A stretch of DNA of 64,000 nucleotides from Vibrio cortegadensis (GCF_024347395.1 NZ_AP025472.1:3038001-3102000); one strand, 5' to 3'; shown: positions 51,907 to 61,884, numbered from the stretch's first letter. The notes: a model not told the origin generated them from the sequence alone. Made by a program: numbers and translations.

Positions 51907-53436
51907 ATGACGACAACTCAACAAACTGGCGCAGACTATCTGCGTCAGATCTTACGTGCTCCCGTCTATGAAGTAGCAACGGTCACCCCATTGCAAGCGA
52001 TGCCGCGCTTATCTGAGCGTATGGGCAACCAGATTCAGCTCAAACGTGAAGATCGCCAACCGGTGCACTCCTTCAAACTTCGTGGTGCCTATAACATGGT
52101 TTCCAGTTTGTCTGAAGAGCAAAAACAGGCGGGAGTCATTGCAGCATCAGCAGGCAACCACGCACAAGGCATGGCGCTATCAGGAACTAAATTGGCTATC
52201 CAAACCACCATTGTGATGCCCAAAACAACGCCCGATATCAAGGTAGAAGCGGTACGTGGATTTGGTGGTAAGGTCATTTTACACGGCAGCAATTTTGATG
52301 AAGCCAAAGCAGAAGCAGAACGTTTATCCGCTGAGTATGGCTATACGTTTGTTCCTCCGTTTGATCACCCATTAGTGATCGCAGGGCAAGGCACGATTGG
52401 CATGGAAATGCTGCAGCAAAATGGTCATTTAGATTATATTTTTGTTCCTGTTGGCGGCGGTGGTTTAGCAGCAGGTGTTGCGGTATTAATCAAACAGTTG
52501 ATGCCGGAAATCAAGATCATTGCAGTTGAACCTGAAGATTCTGCCTGCCTAAAAGCCGCCTTAGATGCCGGAGAACCTGTCGTTCTTGATCAGGTCAGCA
52601 TGTTTGCCGATGGTGTTGCGGTGAAACGTATTGGTGAAGAGACTTTCCGACTTTGCCAGCAATATATCGATGGCCATATTACGGTTTCCAGCGATGAAAT
52701 CTGTGCTGCCGTTAAAGATATTTTTGAAGATACTCGCGCCATTGCGGAACCTTCCGGTGCGCTGGCACTGGCTGGATTAAAAAAATACGCAGAAGCCAAT
52801 CAACTCAAAGATAAACAACTTGGCACGGTTTTATCGGGTGCTAACACCAACTTCCACGGTTTGCGCTATGTTTCCGAACGTTGTGAACTCGGTGAAAAAC
52901 GCGAAGGGTTACTCGCGGTGACTATCCCTGAACGCCAAGGTGCATTCTTAGAGTTCTGCAATATTATTGGTGGTCGTGCGGTTACTGAGTTTAACTATCG
53001 TTATAACGATGATCGCTTAGCGAATATCTTTGTTGGCGTCCGTTTGCAAGGCGGTCAAGATGAGCTTCTCAGCATTATTGATGATTTGCGTGAAGGTGGC
53101 TATCCCGTCGCCGATCTTTCTGATGATGAGATGGCAAAACTCCATGTTCGCTACATGATAGGCGGAAAACCCTCAAAGCAACTCAAAGAGCGATTATACA
53201 GCTTCGAATTTCCGGAATATCCGGGGGCGCTACTTAAGTTCCTCAGCACTCTAGGAACGCATTGGAATATAAGCCTGTTTAATTACCGAAATCACGGAGC
53301 TGATTATGGGCGAGTTCTTTGTGGTTTTGAGCTTGATGAGCAAGATTTAGCTCAGTTTTCGACGCATTTACGCGAACTTGGCTACCAGTGCAAAGATGAA
53401 AGTGATAACCCATCGTATAAGTTTTTTCTTTCATAA
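51907..53436 (+). CDS. ilvA: Threonine deaminase IlvA
   Basis: IlvA converts threonine to 2-ketobutyrate, the committed step to isoleucine, and is feedback-inhibited by isoleucine. The 509-residue biosynthetic form has the PLP Lys in PVHSFKLRGAYN, SAGNHAQGMALS, the phosphate loop VGGGGLAAG, and two C-terminal ACT-like regulatory domains (from about residue 330). The start at 51907 is chosen over an ORF extension that overlaps ilvD. It is the last ilv gene; a terminator follows. Confidence 0.97.
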   Translation: MTTTQQTGADYLRQILRAPVYEVATVTPLQAMPRLSERMGNQIQLKREDRQPVHSFKLRGAYNMVSSLSEEQKQAGVIAASAGNHAQGMALSGTKLAIQTTIVMPKTTPDIKVEAVRGFGGKVILHGSNFDEAKAEAERLSAEYGYTFVPPFDHPLVIAGQGTIGMEMLQQNGHLDYIFVPVGGGGLAAGVAVLIKQLMPEIKIIAVEPEDSACLKAALDAGEPVVLDQVSMFADGVAVKRIGEETFRLCQQYIDGHITVSSDEICAAVKDIFEDTRAIAEPSGALALAGLKKYAEANQLKDKQLGTVLSGANTNFHGLRYVSERCELGEKREGLLAVTIPERQGAFLEFCNIIGGRAVTEFNYRYNDDRLANIFVGVRLQGGQDELLSIIDDLREGGYPVADLSDDEMAKLHVRYMIGGKPSKQLKERLYSFEFPEYPGALLKFLSTLGTHWNISLFNYRNHGADYGRVLCGFELDEQDLAQFSTHLRELGYQCKDESDNPSYKFFLS

Positions 53437-53483
53437 AATAGAGTGTTAAGAAGGTCATTTCTTCTTAAAAACGGTCGTTAGAT

Positions 53484-53519
53484 AAACAAGCGAGATACTC
53501 ATATCTCGCTTGTTTTATT
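53484..53519. terminator. Terminator between ilvA and punR
   Basis: AAACAAGCGAGAT/ATCTCGCTTGTTT forms a 13-bp perfect stem with a 6-nt loop, followed by TATTT. It serves both convergent units. Confidence 0.85.
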
Positions 53520-53543
53520 TGTGCAGCTGATGCTTGTTTTTTA

Positions 53544-54467
53544 TTACCCGATATCACCTAATCGACGCTCATCCAACCAATCATGATACAACTGTTCACT
53601 CGACCCTAAATAGTCCACCATCCATTTAATCAGCTTGTGGTTATCGTCTTTTCGCCAAACTAAACAACACTGACTCAATGGTTTATCATCAGGCATGACT
53701 TTTTCAACCAACTGACCATCGGCGATCAATGGCGCGGCGATATGGCGCGGCATATAACCCACACCAACCCCATTCTTCAAACACTCAATCGCACTATACC
53801 AATTAGGCAATAGCAGGCGTCTTTGCTGCGGATAATGCCCAGTATGACGCTTGGGTAGCACACTGGATGTATCATCTAAACATATGGCAGGAAACTGGCT
53901 AACGAACGATTCTGTCAGGTTTTGTTCTTTCACACATGGATGACTTGGTGACATCACTAGAGCCCAATCCAAGAGACCCATCTCTTTTACCTCAAAATCG
54001 CCGCCCACTGGAATAGCAGAGGTCGCACCAATAACAATATCCGCCCTGCCTTGTGCGATCGCTTCCCAAGAGCCATTAAAAACCTCCATATTGATCTGCA
54101 GTTCAGCAAACTCAAATGTCTGGTAAAAATCTTCAATCATGGGTTTCATTTTATCGAGCTTAACCACGTTATCTAGGGTTAACTTTAGCGTTTTCTGCCA
54201 GCCATGAGCCGCTCGTTTGGTTTGCGCTTTTACTTCTGACATCTGCCTAAGTAGCACGCGAGCTTCTTCAATAAACAACTCACCAGCCGGTGTTAACTCG
54301 ACCTTTCTTGGTAATCGCCGAAACAAGATGACATCCAAATCTTGCTCAACCTGTCTAACTCCATAACTGATCGCGGAAGGAACTTTATGCAACACCTCAG
54401 CAGCGGCGGTAAAGCTACCGAGTCGAGCCACCGTATCGAGCATTTCTAATGATGATTTAGAGAACAT
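53544..54467 (-). CDS. punR: LysR-family regulator PunR (YdhB) homologue
   Basis: This 307-residue LysR protein resembles E. coli PunR along its length. Shared blocks include LHKVPSAISYGVRQ in the helix-turn-helix, EVFNGSWEAIAQGRADIVIGAT and AIPVGG, in the same order. In E. coli PunR activates punC, encoding a purine nucleoside exporter/importer, and senses nucleosides. The gene is divergent from the punC homologue, as in E. coli, which supports the same pairing. The intergenic region is about 150 bp. Confidence 0.9.
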   Translation of the reverse strand: MFSKSSLEMLDTVARLGSFTAAAEVLHKVPSAISYGVRQVEQDLDVILFRRLPRKVELTPAGELFIEEARVLLRQMSEVKAQTKRAAHGWQKTLKLTLDNVVKLDKMKPMIEDFYQTFEFAELQINMEVFNGSWEAIAQGRADIVIGATSAIPVGGDFEVKEMGLLDWALVMSPSHPCVKEQNLTESFVSQFPAICLDDTSSVLPKRHTGHYPQQRRLLLPNWYSAIECLKNGVGVGYMPRHIAAPLIADGQLVEKVMPDDKPLSQCCLVWRKDDNHKLIKWMVDYLGSSEQLYHDWLDERRLGDIG

Positions 54468-54614
54468 AAGCCTTCAAATTTTTTGATTGATAACCACTAA
54501 TTTTAACGTTTTATTTTATCTAGGTCGACGGAATAGAATGAAAGCGTAAATAAACAAGGGCTGGCGCCAACCTAAACAGTTCATAAACAAACAAATATTT
54601 TGAATGGAAATCGT

Positions 54615-55817
54615 ATGAAAATCTCCAAGTTACAACTCATCTACTTAGCTGCGCTTTCGATGTTAGGTTTTATAGCCACAGATATGTATCTCCCTGCGTT
54701 TAAAATTATGGAGACAGACTTCGCCACAGGCCCAGAACAAATCGCTCTTTCTCTCACCGTATTTCTTGCGGGTATGGCGATAGGGCAACTGCTATGGGGC
54801 TTAGCTTCTGATAAATTTGGCCATAGAAACACCTTGGTTGTCGGCCTAGGCGTGTTCACTCTCGCTTCATTTGGTTTAGCCTTTAGCACTGAAGTTTGGC
54901 AACTATTAAGCTTGCGCTTCATTCAAGCGATCGGCGTATGTGCACCTGCGGTTATTTGGCAGGCGATGGTCATAAAACGTTATCCAGCAAGTGGTAGCCA
55001 ACAAATTTTTGCGACAATTATGCCCTTAGTCGCGCTATCACCAGCCCTAGCACCTCAGTTAGGTGTGTTACTTGCGGACAACTTTGGCTGGCACAGTATT
55101 TTTATCACATTAACGCTAATGGGTGTCATGCTGGTATTAGCAACCATGAGCCAACCTCAAGAGAAGGTTGAAAGTAAGCAAAGCTCAATCAAAACAGATA
55201 TCAAAGCGTTACTGCACTCTAAAACCTATGTGGGCAATGTCATGATGTTTGCAATGGCGTCCGCTGCATTCTTCGCTTACTTAACGGGGATGCCTGAAAT
55301 CATGAGCCAACTAGGCTATGAACCAAAAGACATCGGTTTAAGCTTTATCCCGCAAACCATCGCTTTTATGGTCGGTGGTTACATGGGCAAAGTTGGTGTG
55401 AAAAAATTTGGTGATGAAAAAGTTCTGAAGCAATTAATTGGTCTTTTCAGTGTCGCGACTCTGCTTATTTTCATCGCATCTCAGTGGACGCTATCATCCA
55501 TTTGGCCAATTTTAGCCCCCTTCTGCTTAATTGCGGTAGCAAATGGTGCGTTATACCCAATCGTCGTAAACCGCGCACTATCTAGCGCAAAAAACAGCCC
55601 AGCAACCGCTGCGGGCCTACAAAATAGCCTGCAAATCTGTGTCAGTGGTTTTGCAAGCGCACTTGTAGCGGTCTTCGCAAGCCAAGCTCAGATGGTGACT
55701 GGTATTGCGATAATCATTTGCCTAGGCGGTTTATGGGTAGGTTATATCGTGTCGAACAGAGAGCTATCTAAACACTTCAGAGCACCAGACAACGCTCGAG
55801 TGGTCAGCGACGAATAA
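54615..55817 (+). CDS. punC: Purine nucleoside transporter PunC (MFS, YdhC) homologue
   Basis: A 400-residue Bcr/CflA-type MFS protein with about 12 TM helices. It resembles E. coli PunC in LGFIATDMYLPAF, IQAIGVCAPAVIWQAMV, IMPLVALSPALAPQLG and IANGALYPIVV-like segments. It likely moves purine nucleosides, and the pairing with punR backs this. The start used is ATG at 54615; a TTG at 54600 is in frame. It is a paralogue of the efflux gene at 378-1583 but belongs to a different subgroup. A strong terminator follows. Confidence 0.9.
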   Translation: MKISKLQLIYLAALSMLGFIATDMYLPAFKIMETDFATGPEQIALSLTVFLAGMAIGQLLWGLASDKFGHRNTLVVGLGVFTLASFGLAFSTEVWQLLSLRFIQAIGVCAPAVIWQAMVIKRYPASGSQQIFATIMPLVALSPALAPQLGVLLADNFGWHSIFITLTLMGVMLVLATMSQPQEKVESKQSSIKTDIKALLHSKTYVGNVMMFAMASAAFFAYLTGMPEIMSQLGYEPKDIGLSFIPQTIAFMVGGYMGKVGVKKFGDEKVLKQLIGLFSVATLLIFIASQWTLSSIWPILAPFCLIAVANGALYPIVVNRALSSAKNSPATAAGLQNSLQICVSGFASALVAVFASQAQMVTGIAIIICLGGLWVGYIVSNRELSKHFRAPDNARVVSDE

Positions 55818-55857
55818 TTAAAAATTGATTAATAGACAACTCGGTTAGCTAGAAAAC

Positions 55858-55887
55858 AAAAAAGCCGCGAAATTCGCGGCTTTTTTA
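55858..55887. terminator. Terminator between punC and binding-protein gene
   Basis: AAAGCCGCGAA/TTCGCGGCTTT with A and T runs on both sides; bidirectional. Confidence 0.85.
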
Positions 55888-55899
55888 TATGAGACATCA

Positions 55900-56673
55900 C
55901 TATAAACTTTTCAAGCCCCACTTTTCAGCGGTCGCTTTGAAAAAACCTTGCGTCTTTTTCAGCTCAACCCAGTGGTTCACATAATTGATCCACACTTGGT
56001 CATCTTGAGGAAGTAACATCGAAATGGGTGTTGGTCGACGCGGATCTTCGACAGGTACAATCGCTAACTGTTTAAACTTCTCCACCAGCGTCGCGGCTTC
56101 AACATTGGACGTCACTGATACATCAGCACGGCGAGCCAGTAATTCCTGAAAATCACGAGCAGGCGCTTCTATAACAATGTGTTTTGCTTCAGGGAAAAAC
56201 TCTTTAACCATCTTCTCTTGCACAGTACCCAATGTTGCCGCAACTTTGATGTTCGAATCATTAAAGTCCTCCCAACTGGAAAATTTAGTCAGGTCTTTTT
56301 TCTGTACAACTGGAACAAAAGCTAAATAAAAATAAGGCTGACTATAACCCGCCACCTTAGCACGCGACATATTCAGCGACGCACTTCCGGTAATGTCATA
56401 TTTATTCGCGGTAATGCCATTAACTAAGGTTTTCCAATCGGTTGCGATATATTCAACCTTTACTCCAAGATCTTTCGCCAATTCCGTCGTGACATCAATA
56501 TCAAAACCGCGATAACTATTGGTTGCTGGATCTTTCATGGTCATCGGGTTCCAGTCTCCCGTGGTTCCCACTCGCATTACGCCAGTGTCTAAAATCTCTT
56601 TTAAACGGCTATCCGCCGAAACTTGTCCAACCGCGAGCAAACACATTCCTAGTGCTATAATGAATCTCTTCAT
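55900..56673 (-). CDS. Periplasmic solute-binding protein, family 3 (PheC-like)
   Basis: This 257-residue secreted protein has a signal peptide (MKRFIIALGMCLLAVGQVSA) followed by SBP_bac_3 blocks: LDTGVMRVGTTGDWNPMTM, YRGFDIDVTTELAKDLGV and ITGSASLNMSRAKVAGYSQPYFY. It most resembles amino-acid-binding proteins and the related periplasmic cyclohexadienyl dehydratases (PheC), so either binding or an enzymatic role is possible. It is divergent from an ABC permease, and no ATPase gene is present. The likely ligand is a polar or aromatic amino acid. Confidence 0.85.
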   Translation of the reverse strand: MKRFIIALGMCLLAVGQVSADSRLKEILDTGVMRVGTTGDWNPMTMKDPATNSYRGFDIDVTTELAKDLGVKVEYIATDWKTLVNGITANKYDITGSASLNMSRAKVAGYSQPYFYLAFVPVVQKKDLTKFSSWEDFNDSNIKVAATLGTVQEKMVKEFFPEAKHIVIEAPARDFQELLARRADVSVTSNVEAATLVEKFKQLAIVPVEDPRRPTPISMLLPQDDQVWINYVNHWVELKKTQGFFKATAEKWGLKSL

Positions 56674-56766
56674 TGTCTATTCCTTAATATTATTAACTTT
56701 TTTTCTCATAGTCTTGATAACATAGCAGTAACATCGAAATTTTATTAGTTAGGATAGTAACTTATT

Positions 56767-57510
56767 GTGAATTACCGACACTTTTTCTTCCTTTTTACTC
56801 CCTTACTTATCACTGGTTGCTCTAGTTATGAGTGGGGATGGTATGTGCTTGATCCTTCCACCGAGCAAGGTCGGACAAACATCGGTTTTCTCTTAGGTGG
56901 TTTTGAAGATACGATAGCAGTATCCCTCCTGAGTATGCTCTTTGCTATGTCGATTGGACTAATGATCGCACTACCCGCTCTTTCAGATAAGAAATGGCTC
57001 AATCTAATCAACCGTGTTTATGTAGAGACGATCCGCTCTATTCCGGTTCTGGTGCTTTTATTGTGGGTTTATTACGGTATGCCGACACTGATGGATATCT
57101 CACTCAACCACTTTTGGGCTGGGGTGATCGCATTAACCATCGCAGAAAGTGCCTTTATGGCCGAAGTATTTCGTGGTGGCATTCAAGCGATTCATAAAGG
57201 CCAGCACGAGGCCGCAGAATCACTTGGATTGAATTATTGGCAGAAGATGCGCTTTATTATTCTTCCTCAAGCATTAAGACAAATTCTGCCACCGCTAGGT
57301 AATCAATTTGTCTACATTCTCAAAATGTCTTCGCTGGTGAGTGTAATCGGCTTAAGTGATTTAACTCGACGAGCTAACGAGCTGGTGGTTAATGAGTACT
57401 TACCTCTAGAGATATACACATTCTTGGTACTTGAATATTTAGTGCTTATCCTAGTGGTTTCACAAGGAGTAAGAATGTTGGAAAAACGAATTGCGGTACC
57501 GAGCCACTAA
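56767..57510 (+). CDS. Amino acid ABC transporter permease with lipobox-like N-terminus
   Basis: A 247-residue HisM/GlnP-type permease. It has about 5 TM helices and the cytoplasmic EAA loop in EAAESLGLNYWQKMRFIILP with QALRQILPPLGNQ after it. The first 18 residues end in LLITGC, a lipobox-like motif unusual for a permease. The frame starts with GTG at 56767 with AGGA rather far upstream; a later start is possible. It is divergent from the binding-protein gene. The second permease and the ATPase that complete such transporters are missing here. Confidence 0.88.
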   Translation: MNYRHFFFLFTPLLITGCSSYEWGWYVLDPSTEQGRTNIGFLLGGFEDTIAVSLLSMLFAMSIGLMIALPALSDKKWLNLINRVYVETIRSIPVLVLLLWVYYGMPTLMDISLNHFWAGVIALTIAESAFMAEVFRGGIQAIHKGQHEAAESLGLNYWQKMRFIILPQALRQILPPLGNQFVYILKMSSLVSVIGLSDLTRRANELVVNEYLPLEIYTFLVLEYLVLILVVSQGVRMLEKRIAVPSH

Positions 57511-57565
57511 TCAGTCATAAGTGGGTAATTGATTCACACGATTTGAACATAAGACACAAAAAGTA

Positions 57566-57592
57566 AAAAAGCCGCAAACAGTGCGGCTTTTT
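57566..57592. terminator. Terminator between permease and glmU
   Basis: AAAAAGCCGCA/TGCGGCTTTTT with a 5-nt loop; serves both convergent genes. Confidence 0.88.
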
Positions 57593-57607
57593 CGTTTAAC
57601 TCTTGAA

Positions 57608-58972
57608 TTACTTCTTAATTTTCGCAGGTCTCTGCCAGTTTGCGATTTTACGCTCTTTCGCTCTGCTAATAACCAATTCGCTTTCCGCGACATCTCTGGT
57701 AACAGTCGAACCAGCACCAATCGTTGCACCGTCTGCAATAGTGATAGGAGCAATTAATTGGCTATCTGAACCAACAAAAACATCATCACCAATAATGGTT
57801 TTAAATTTATTAGCACCATCATAATTACAAGTGATTGCACCAGCACCAACATTCACACGTTGGCCAATTTCAGCATCACCCAAGTACGTTAGGTGATTAG
57901 CTTTAGAACCTTCGCCTAAACACGTATTTTTCACTTCCACAAAGTTACCTACATGCGAGTTATTACGCATATCGGCACCAGGGCGTAAGCGAGTAAATGG
58001 ACCCACAGTACAGTCTTCACCAACAGTTGCACCTTCAATGACACTGTATGGACGAACGATAGTGTTATCATCAATCTCGCAGTCTTTTAGTACACAGCCA
58101 GCGCCAATTTTGACATTATCACCAAGGGTAACAGCACCTTCGATAATCACATTCACATCGATCTCGACATCCATACCATATTGAATTGAACCACGTAGGT
58201 CAAAACGAGCAGGATCGCGTAGCATAACGCCTTGCTCTAATAAGTACTGAGCTTGCATTTGCTGATAGGCACGCTCTAATCGAGCTAACTGAGCACGGTC
58301 ATTCACCCCTTCCACTTCGATAGGGTTAGCAGGGTGAACCGCTTCAACCGCACGTCCTTCATTATGCGCAGCTGCGATAACATCAGTAAGGTAGTATTCA
58401 CCTTGTGCGTTTTGGTTATTTAAGCCAGATAACCAACGCTTCAGATCACCACCGGTTGCTACCATGACACCAGTGTTGATCTCTTTAATCAATTTTTGTT
58501 CGTCAGTCGCATCTTTCTGCTCAACGATCGCCACAACAGGACCATTTTTACGCACAATACGGCCATAGCCCATTGGGTTATCAAGCACAACAGTAAGCAG
58601 TGCGATACCGCCAGTAGGCTGTGCTTCCAGTAAGTTTTCAATGGTCTCAGAAGAGATCAATGGAACATCCCCATAAAGCACTAAGATCTTTTCATCATCT
58701 TCAAACTTTGGCGAAGCTTGATCAACCGCATGACCCGTTCCTAACTGATCCGCTTGAAGGATCCAGTTAACAGGTTCTTCTGCTAGTACACTCTTCATTT
58801 GATCACCACCGTGACCATATACAAGGTGAATGTTATGCGCCCCAAGATCGCTGCAAGTATCAATCACATGCTTAACCATTGGTTTACCCGCTAACGTGTG
58901 AAGTACCTTTGGCATATTGGAGTACATACGGGTGCCTTTACCCGCAGCCAGGATAACTGAGCTAAATTTCAT
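57608..58972 (-). CDS. glmU: Bifunctional GlmU (GlcN-1-P acetyltransferase / GlcNAc-1-P uridyltransferase)
   Basis: GlmU makes UDP-GlcNAc, the precursor of peptidoglycan and lipid A, in two steps. The 454-residue protein has the pyrophosphorylase motif LAAGKGTRM at residue 9, LVYGHGGDQM and QADQLGTGHAV, and a C-terminal left-handed beta-helix with repeats such as VTLGDNVKIGAGCVL, the catalytic-His segment NHLTYLGDAEIG and NYDGANKF. It lies downstream of atpC behind the atp terminator, as in many gammaproteobacteria. Confidence 0.97.
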   Translation of the reverse strand: MKFSSVILAAGKGTRMYSNMPKVLHTLAGKPMVKHVIDTCSDLGAHNIHLVYGHGGDQMKSVLAEEPVNWILQADQLGTGHAVDQASPKFEDDEKILVLYGDVPLISSETIENLLEAQPTGGIALLTVVLDNPMGYGRIVRKNGPVVAIVEQKDATDEQKLIKEINTGVMVATGGDLKRWLSGLNNQNAQGEYYLTDVIAAAHNEGRAVEAVHPANPIEVEGVNDRAQLARLERAYQQMQAQYLLEQGVMLRDPARFDLRGSIQYGMDVEIDVNVIIEGAVTLGDNVKIGAGCVLKDCEIDDNTIVRPYSVIEGATVGEDCTVGPFTRLRPGADMRNNSHVGNFVEVKNTCLGEGSKANHLTYLGDAEIGQRVNVGAGAITCNYDGANKFKTIIGDDVFVGSDSQLIAPITIADGATIGAGSTVTRDVAESELVISRAKERKIANWQRPAKIKK

Positions 58973-59066
58973 GTTCTAACCTATGACGTTTTTTTAATGC
59001 GGCTATTTTAGCCGGAATTCACTGAGCTGTTAAATCTGTATTACAAATTATTGATATCAAATAAGC

Positions 59067-59092
59067 AAAAAGGCGACCAATTGGCCGCCTTT
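59067..59092 (-). terminator. Terminator of the atp operon
   Basis: On the minus strand AAAGGCGGCC AATT GGTCGCCTTTTT forms a stem with one mismatch, followed by a T run. It lies 28 bp after atpC. Confidence 0.8.
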
Positions 59093-59120
59093 GTCTCAAC
59101 GTTGCTACTTAATTGCTTAA

Positions 59121-59543
59121 TTAACGACGTTTCTTCGTCAGTTCGATAACTCGTAACTGAGCAATGGCTTTAGCGAGTTCGCTTGCCGCTTGTGCGAAGT
59201 CCATGTCGCCATGCTGATTCTGGATATGTTCCTCAGCTTTGCGCTTGGCTTCTTCCGCCTTAGCTGCGTCTAGTTCTTCACCACGGATTGCCGTATCAGC
59301 CAGTACAGTCGCTGTACCCGGTTGAACTTCAATCATACCACCAGAAACATAAATAATTTCTTCGTGGCCGTGCTGTTTCACGATACGCACCATGCCAGGC
59401 TTAATAGCGGTCAGCAGCGGGGTGTGACCATGGAAAATACCAAGTTCACCTTCGCTTCCGGTCACCTGAAATGTTTCAACACGACCTGAGAAAAGTTTTT
59501 TCTCTGCGCTTACTACATCTAGATGAAAGGTTATTGCTGCCAT
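59121..59543 (-). CDS. atpC: ATP synthase epsilon subunit AtpC
   Basis: The epsilon subunit couples the rotor and inhibits ATP hydrolysis. The 140-residue protein has the N-terminal beta-sandwich (FHLDVVSAEKKLFSGRVE, GELGIFHGHTPLLTAIKPG) and a C-terminal helical hairpin. It follows atpD after 18 nt and is the last gene of the atp operon. Confidence 0.97.
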   Translation of the reverse strand: MAAITFHLDVVSAEKKLFSGRVETFQVTGSEGELGIFHGHTPLLTAIKPGMVRIVKQHGHEEIIYVSGGMIEVQPGTATVLADTAIRGEELDAAKAEEAKRKAEEHIQNQHGDMDFAQAASELAKAIAQLRVIELTKKRR

Positions 59544-59561
59544 ATCGCCTCCTATTTAGCC

Positions 59562-60965
59562 TTATAGCTTCTTGGCATTCTCAATAGCTTCGTCAATAGT
59601 ACCGCAGTACATGAACGCTTGCTCTGGAATGTCATCGTATTCACCAGCTAGTAGACCTTTAAAGCCACGTAGAGTCTCTTTAAGAGCTACGTAAACACCT
59701 GGGTCACCTGTAAATACTTCCGCTACGTGGTAAGGCTGAGTAAGGAACTTCTCAATCTTACGAGCACGAGATACAACTTGCTTATCTGTTTCAGATAGCT
59801 CGTCCATACCTAGGATAGCGATGATATCTTTCAGCTCTTTATAGCGCTGAAGTGTTGTTTGAACACCTTGAGCGATATCATAGTGCTCTTGACCAACTAC
59901 TAGAGGATCAAGCATACGAGATGTTGAATCTAGCGGGTCAATCGCAGGGTATAAACCCATTGCTGCGATGTTACGGTTAAGTACAACCGTTGCATCCAAG
60001 TGAGCAAACGTTGTTGCTGGAGATGGATCCGTTAAGTCATCCGCAGGTACGTATACCGCCTGAACAGAAGTAATAGAACCCTGTCTAGTCGATGTAATAC
60101 GTTCCTGAAGAACACCCATTTCTTCAGCTAGTGTTGGCTGGTAACCTACCGCAGATGGCATACGACCTAGTAGAGCCGAAACCTCAGTACCTGCAAGTGT
60201 GTAACGGTAGATGTTATCAATGAACAGTAGTACGTCACGACCTTCGTCACGGAAACGTTCTGCCATTGTAAGACCAGTCAAGGCAACACGTAAACGGTTT
60301 CCTGGTGGCTCGTTCATCTGACCGTAAACCATTGCTACTTTTGATTCTTCAGGTTTTTCGATGTTAACAACACCTGCTTCCTGCATCTCAAAGTAGAAAT
60401 CGTTACCTTCACGTGTACGCTCACCTACACCCGCAAATACGGATAAGCCTGAGTGTTGTAGTGCGATGTTGTTGATAAGTTCCATCATGTTAACGGTCTT
60501 ACCTACACCCGCACCACCGAATAGACCGATTTTACCACCCTTAGCGAATGGGCAAATCAAGTCGATTACTTTAACACCAGTCTCTAGAAGCGCTGTCTCG
60601 TTAGACTGCTCTTCGTAGCTTGGAGCTTCACGGTGAATTGCATAATGCTCTTCAGCACCAATGTCGCCACACTCATCAATCGCATCACCAAGTACATTCA
60701 TGATACGGCCAAGAGTTTTAGTGCCCACTGGAACTGTAATTGGAGCGCCAGTATTTACTACTGTCAAACCACGACGTAAACCATCAGAGCTACCCATTAC
60801 GATTGCGCGAATCACGCCACCGCCAAGTTGTTGCTGAACTTCAAGAACTAGACGTTCTTTAGCATCAGTAACATTCAGAGCATCGTATACACGTGGTACT
60901 TCGCCCTGTGGGAACTCTACGTCGACTACCGCACCGATGATCTGTACGATCTTACCTGTAGCCAT
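59562..60965 (-). CDS. atpD: ATP synthase beta subunit AtpD
   Basis: The catalytic F1 subunit. The 467-residue protein has the Walker A P-loop GGAGVGKTVNMMELI, the catalytic Glu segment GVGERTREGNDF, Walker B DVLLFIDNIYR and the DELSE-containing DELSETDK segment (DELSEED in E. coli). It follows atpG by 52 bp. Confidence 0.98.
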   Translation of the reverse strand: MATGKIVQIIGAVVDVEFPQGEVPRVYDALNVTDAKERLVLEVQQQLGGGVIRAIVMGSSDGLRRGLTVVNTGAPITVPVGTKTLGRIMNVLGDAIDECGDIGAEEHYAIHREAPSYEEQSNETALLETGVKVIDLICPFAKGGKIGLFGGAGVGKTVNMMELINNIALQHSGLSVFAGVGERTREGNDFYFEMQEAGVVNIEKPEESKVAMVYGQMNEPPGNRLRVALTGLTMAERFRDEGRDVLLFIDNIYRYTLAGTEVSALLGRMPSAVGYQPTLAEEMGVLQERITSTRQGSITSVQAVYVPADDLTDPSPATTFAHLDATVVLNRNIAAMGLYPAIDPLDSTSRMLDPLVVGQEHYDIAQGVQTTLQRYKELKDIIAILGMDELSETDKQVVSRARKIEKFLTQPYHVAEVFTGDPGVYVALKETLRGFKGLLAGEYDDIPEQAFMYCGTIDEAIENAKKL

Positions 60966-61017
60966 CGTTAATCCTCTAAACTAATTAGTTTTACCTAAGC
61001 TTTAAACCGAATAAGCG

Positions 61018-61884
61018 TTAAACCGCAGCGGCACCAGAAACAATTTCAGATAGTTCTTGTGTAATCGCCGATTGACGGGCTTTGTTATACACAAGTTCTA
61101 AATCATCAATAATGTCACCAGCGTTATCAGTTGCTGCTTTCATTGCAATCATTCGAGCCGCTTGCTCTGAAGCAAGGTTCTCTACCACACCTTGGTATAC
61201 TTGAGATTCGACATAGCGAACCAACAATGTATCAAGTAATGGTTTTGGCTCGGGCTCATAAATATAATCCCAAGAATGATCGCGCTTAACTGCTTCGCTG
61301 TCTGATTTCGGCAAAGGTAGTAATTGATCGATCGTTGGTTCTTGAACCATAGTGTTTTCAAATTTGTTAAACACTAGGTATAGACGATCTAATTCGCCTT
61401 CATCATATTTCTTCAGCATTACGCCAACAGAACCGATTAGGTCTTCAAGGCTTGGGCTATCACCTAAACCTGAAACCTGCGCAGCTACTTTAGCGCCACT
61501 GTTATTGAAAAATGCTGTTGCTTTTGAACCAACAACGGCCAGTTCAATTTCAGCACCTTTCTCAGACCAAGCTTGCATGTCATTCATAGCTTTTTTGAAC
61601 AAGTTAATGTTCAAGCCACCACACAAACCACGGTCAGTAGAAATAATGATATAACCAACACGCTTGGCTTCACGCTCATCTAAGTACGGATGTCTGTACT
61701 CAAGACTTGCATTAGCCAAATGACCGATCACCTTACGCATTGTTTCAGCATACGGACGAGAAGCTTCCATCGCATCTTGCGAGCGACGCATTTTTGAAGC
61801 TGCTACCATTTCCATTGCTTTCGTGATCTTTTGAGTGCTTTTAACACTCCCGATCTTATTACGAATCTCTTTTGCGCCGGCCAT
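61018..61884 (-). CDS. atpG: ATP synthase gamma subunit AtpG
   Basis: The central F1 rotor stalk. The 288-residue protein begins MAGAKEIRNKIGSVKSTQKI and ends with a coiled-coil helix containing YNKARQSAITQELSEIVSGA, both typical of the family. It lies between atpA and atpD as in the standard order. Confidence 0.97.
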   Translation of the reverse strand: MAGAKEIRNKIGSVKSTQKITKAMEMVAASKMRRSQDAMEASRPYAETMRKVIGHLANASLEYRHPYLDEREAKRVGYIIISTDRGLCGGLNINLFKKAMNDMQAWSEKGAEIELAVVGSKATAFFNNSGAKVAAQVSGLGDSPSLEDLIGSVGVMLKKYDEGELDRLYLVFNKFENTMVQEPTIDQLLPLPKSDSEAVKRDHSWDYIYEPEPKPLLDTLLVRYVESQVYQGVVENLASEQAARMIAMKAATDNAGDIIDDLELVYNKARQSAITQELSEIVSGAAAV

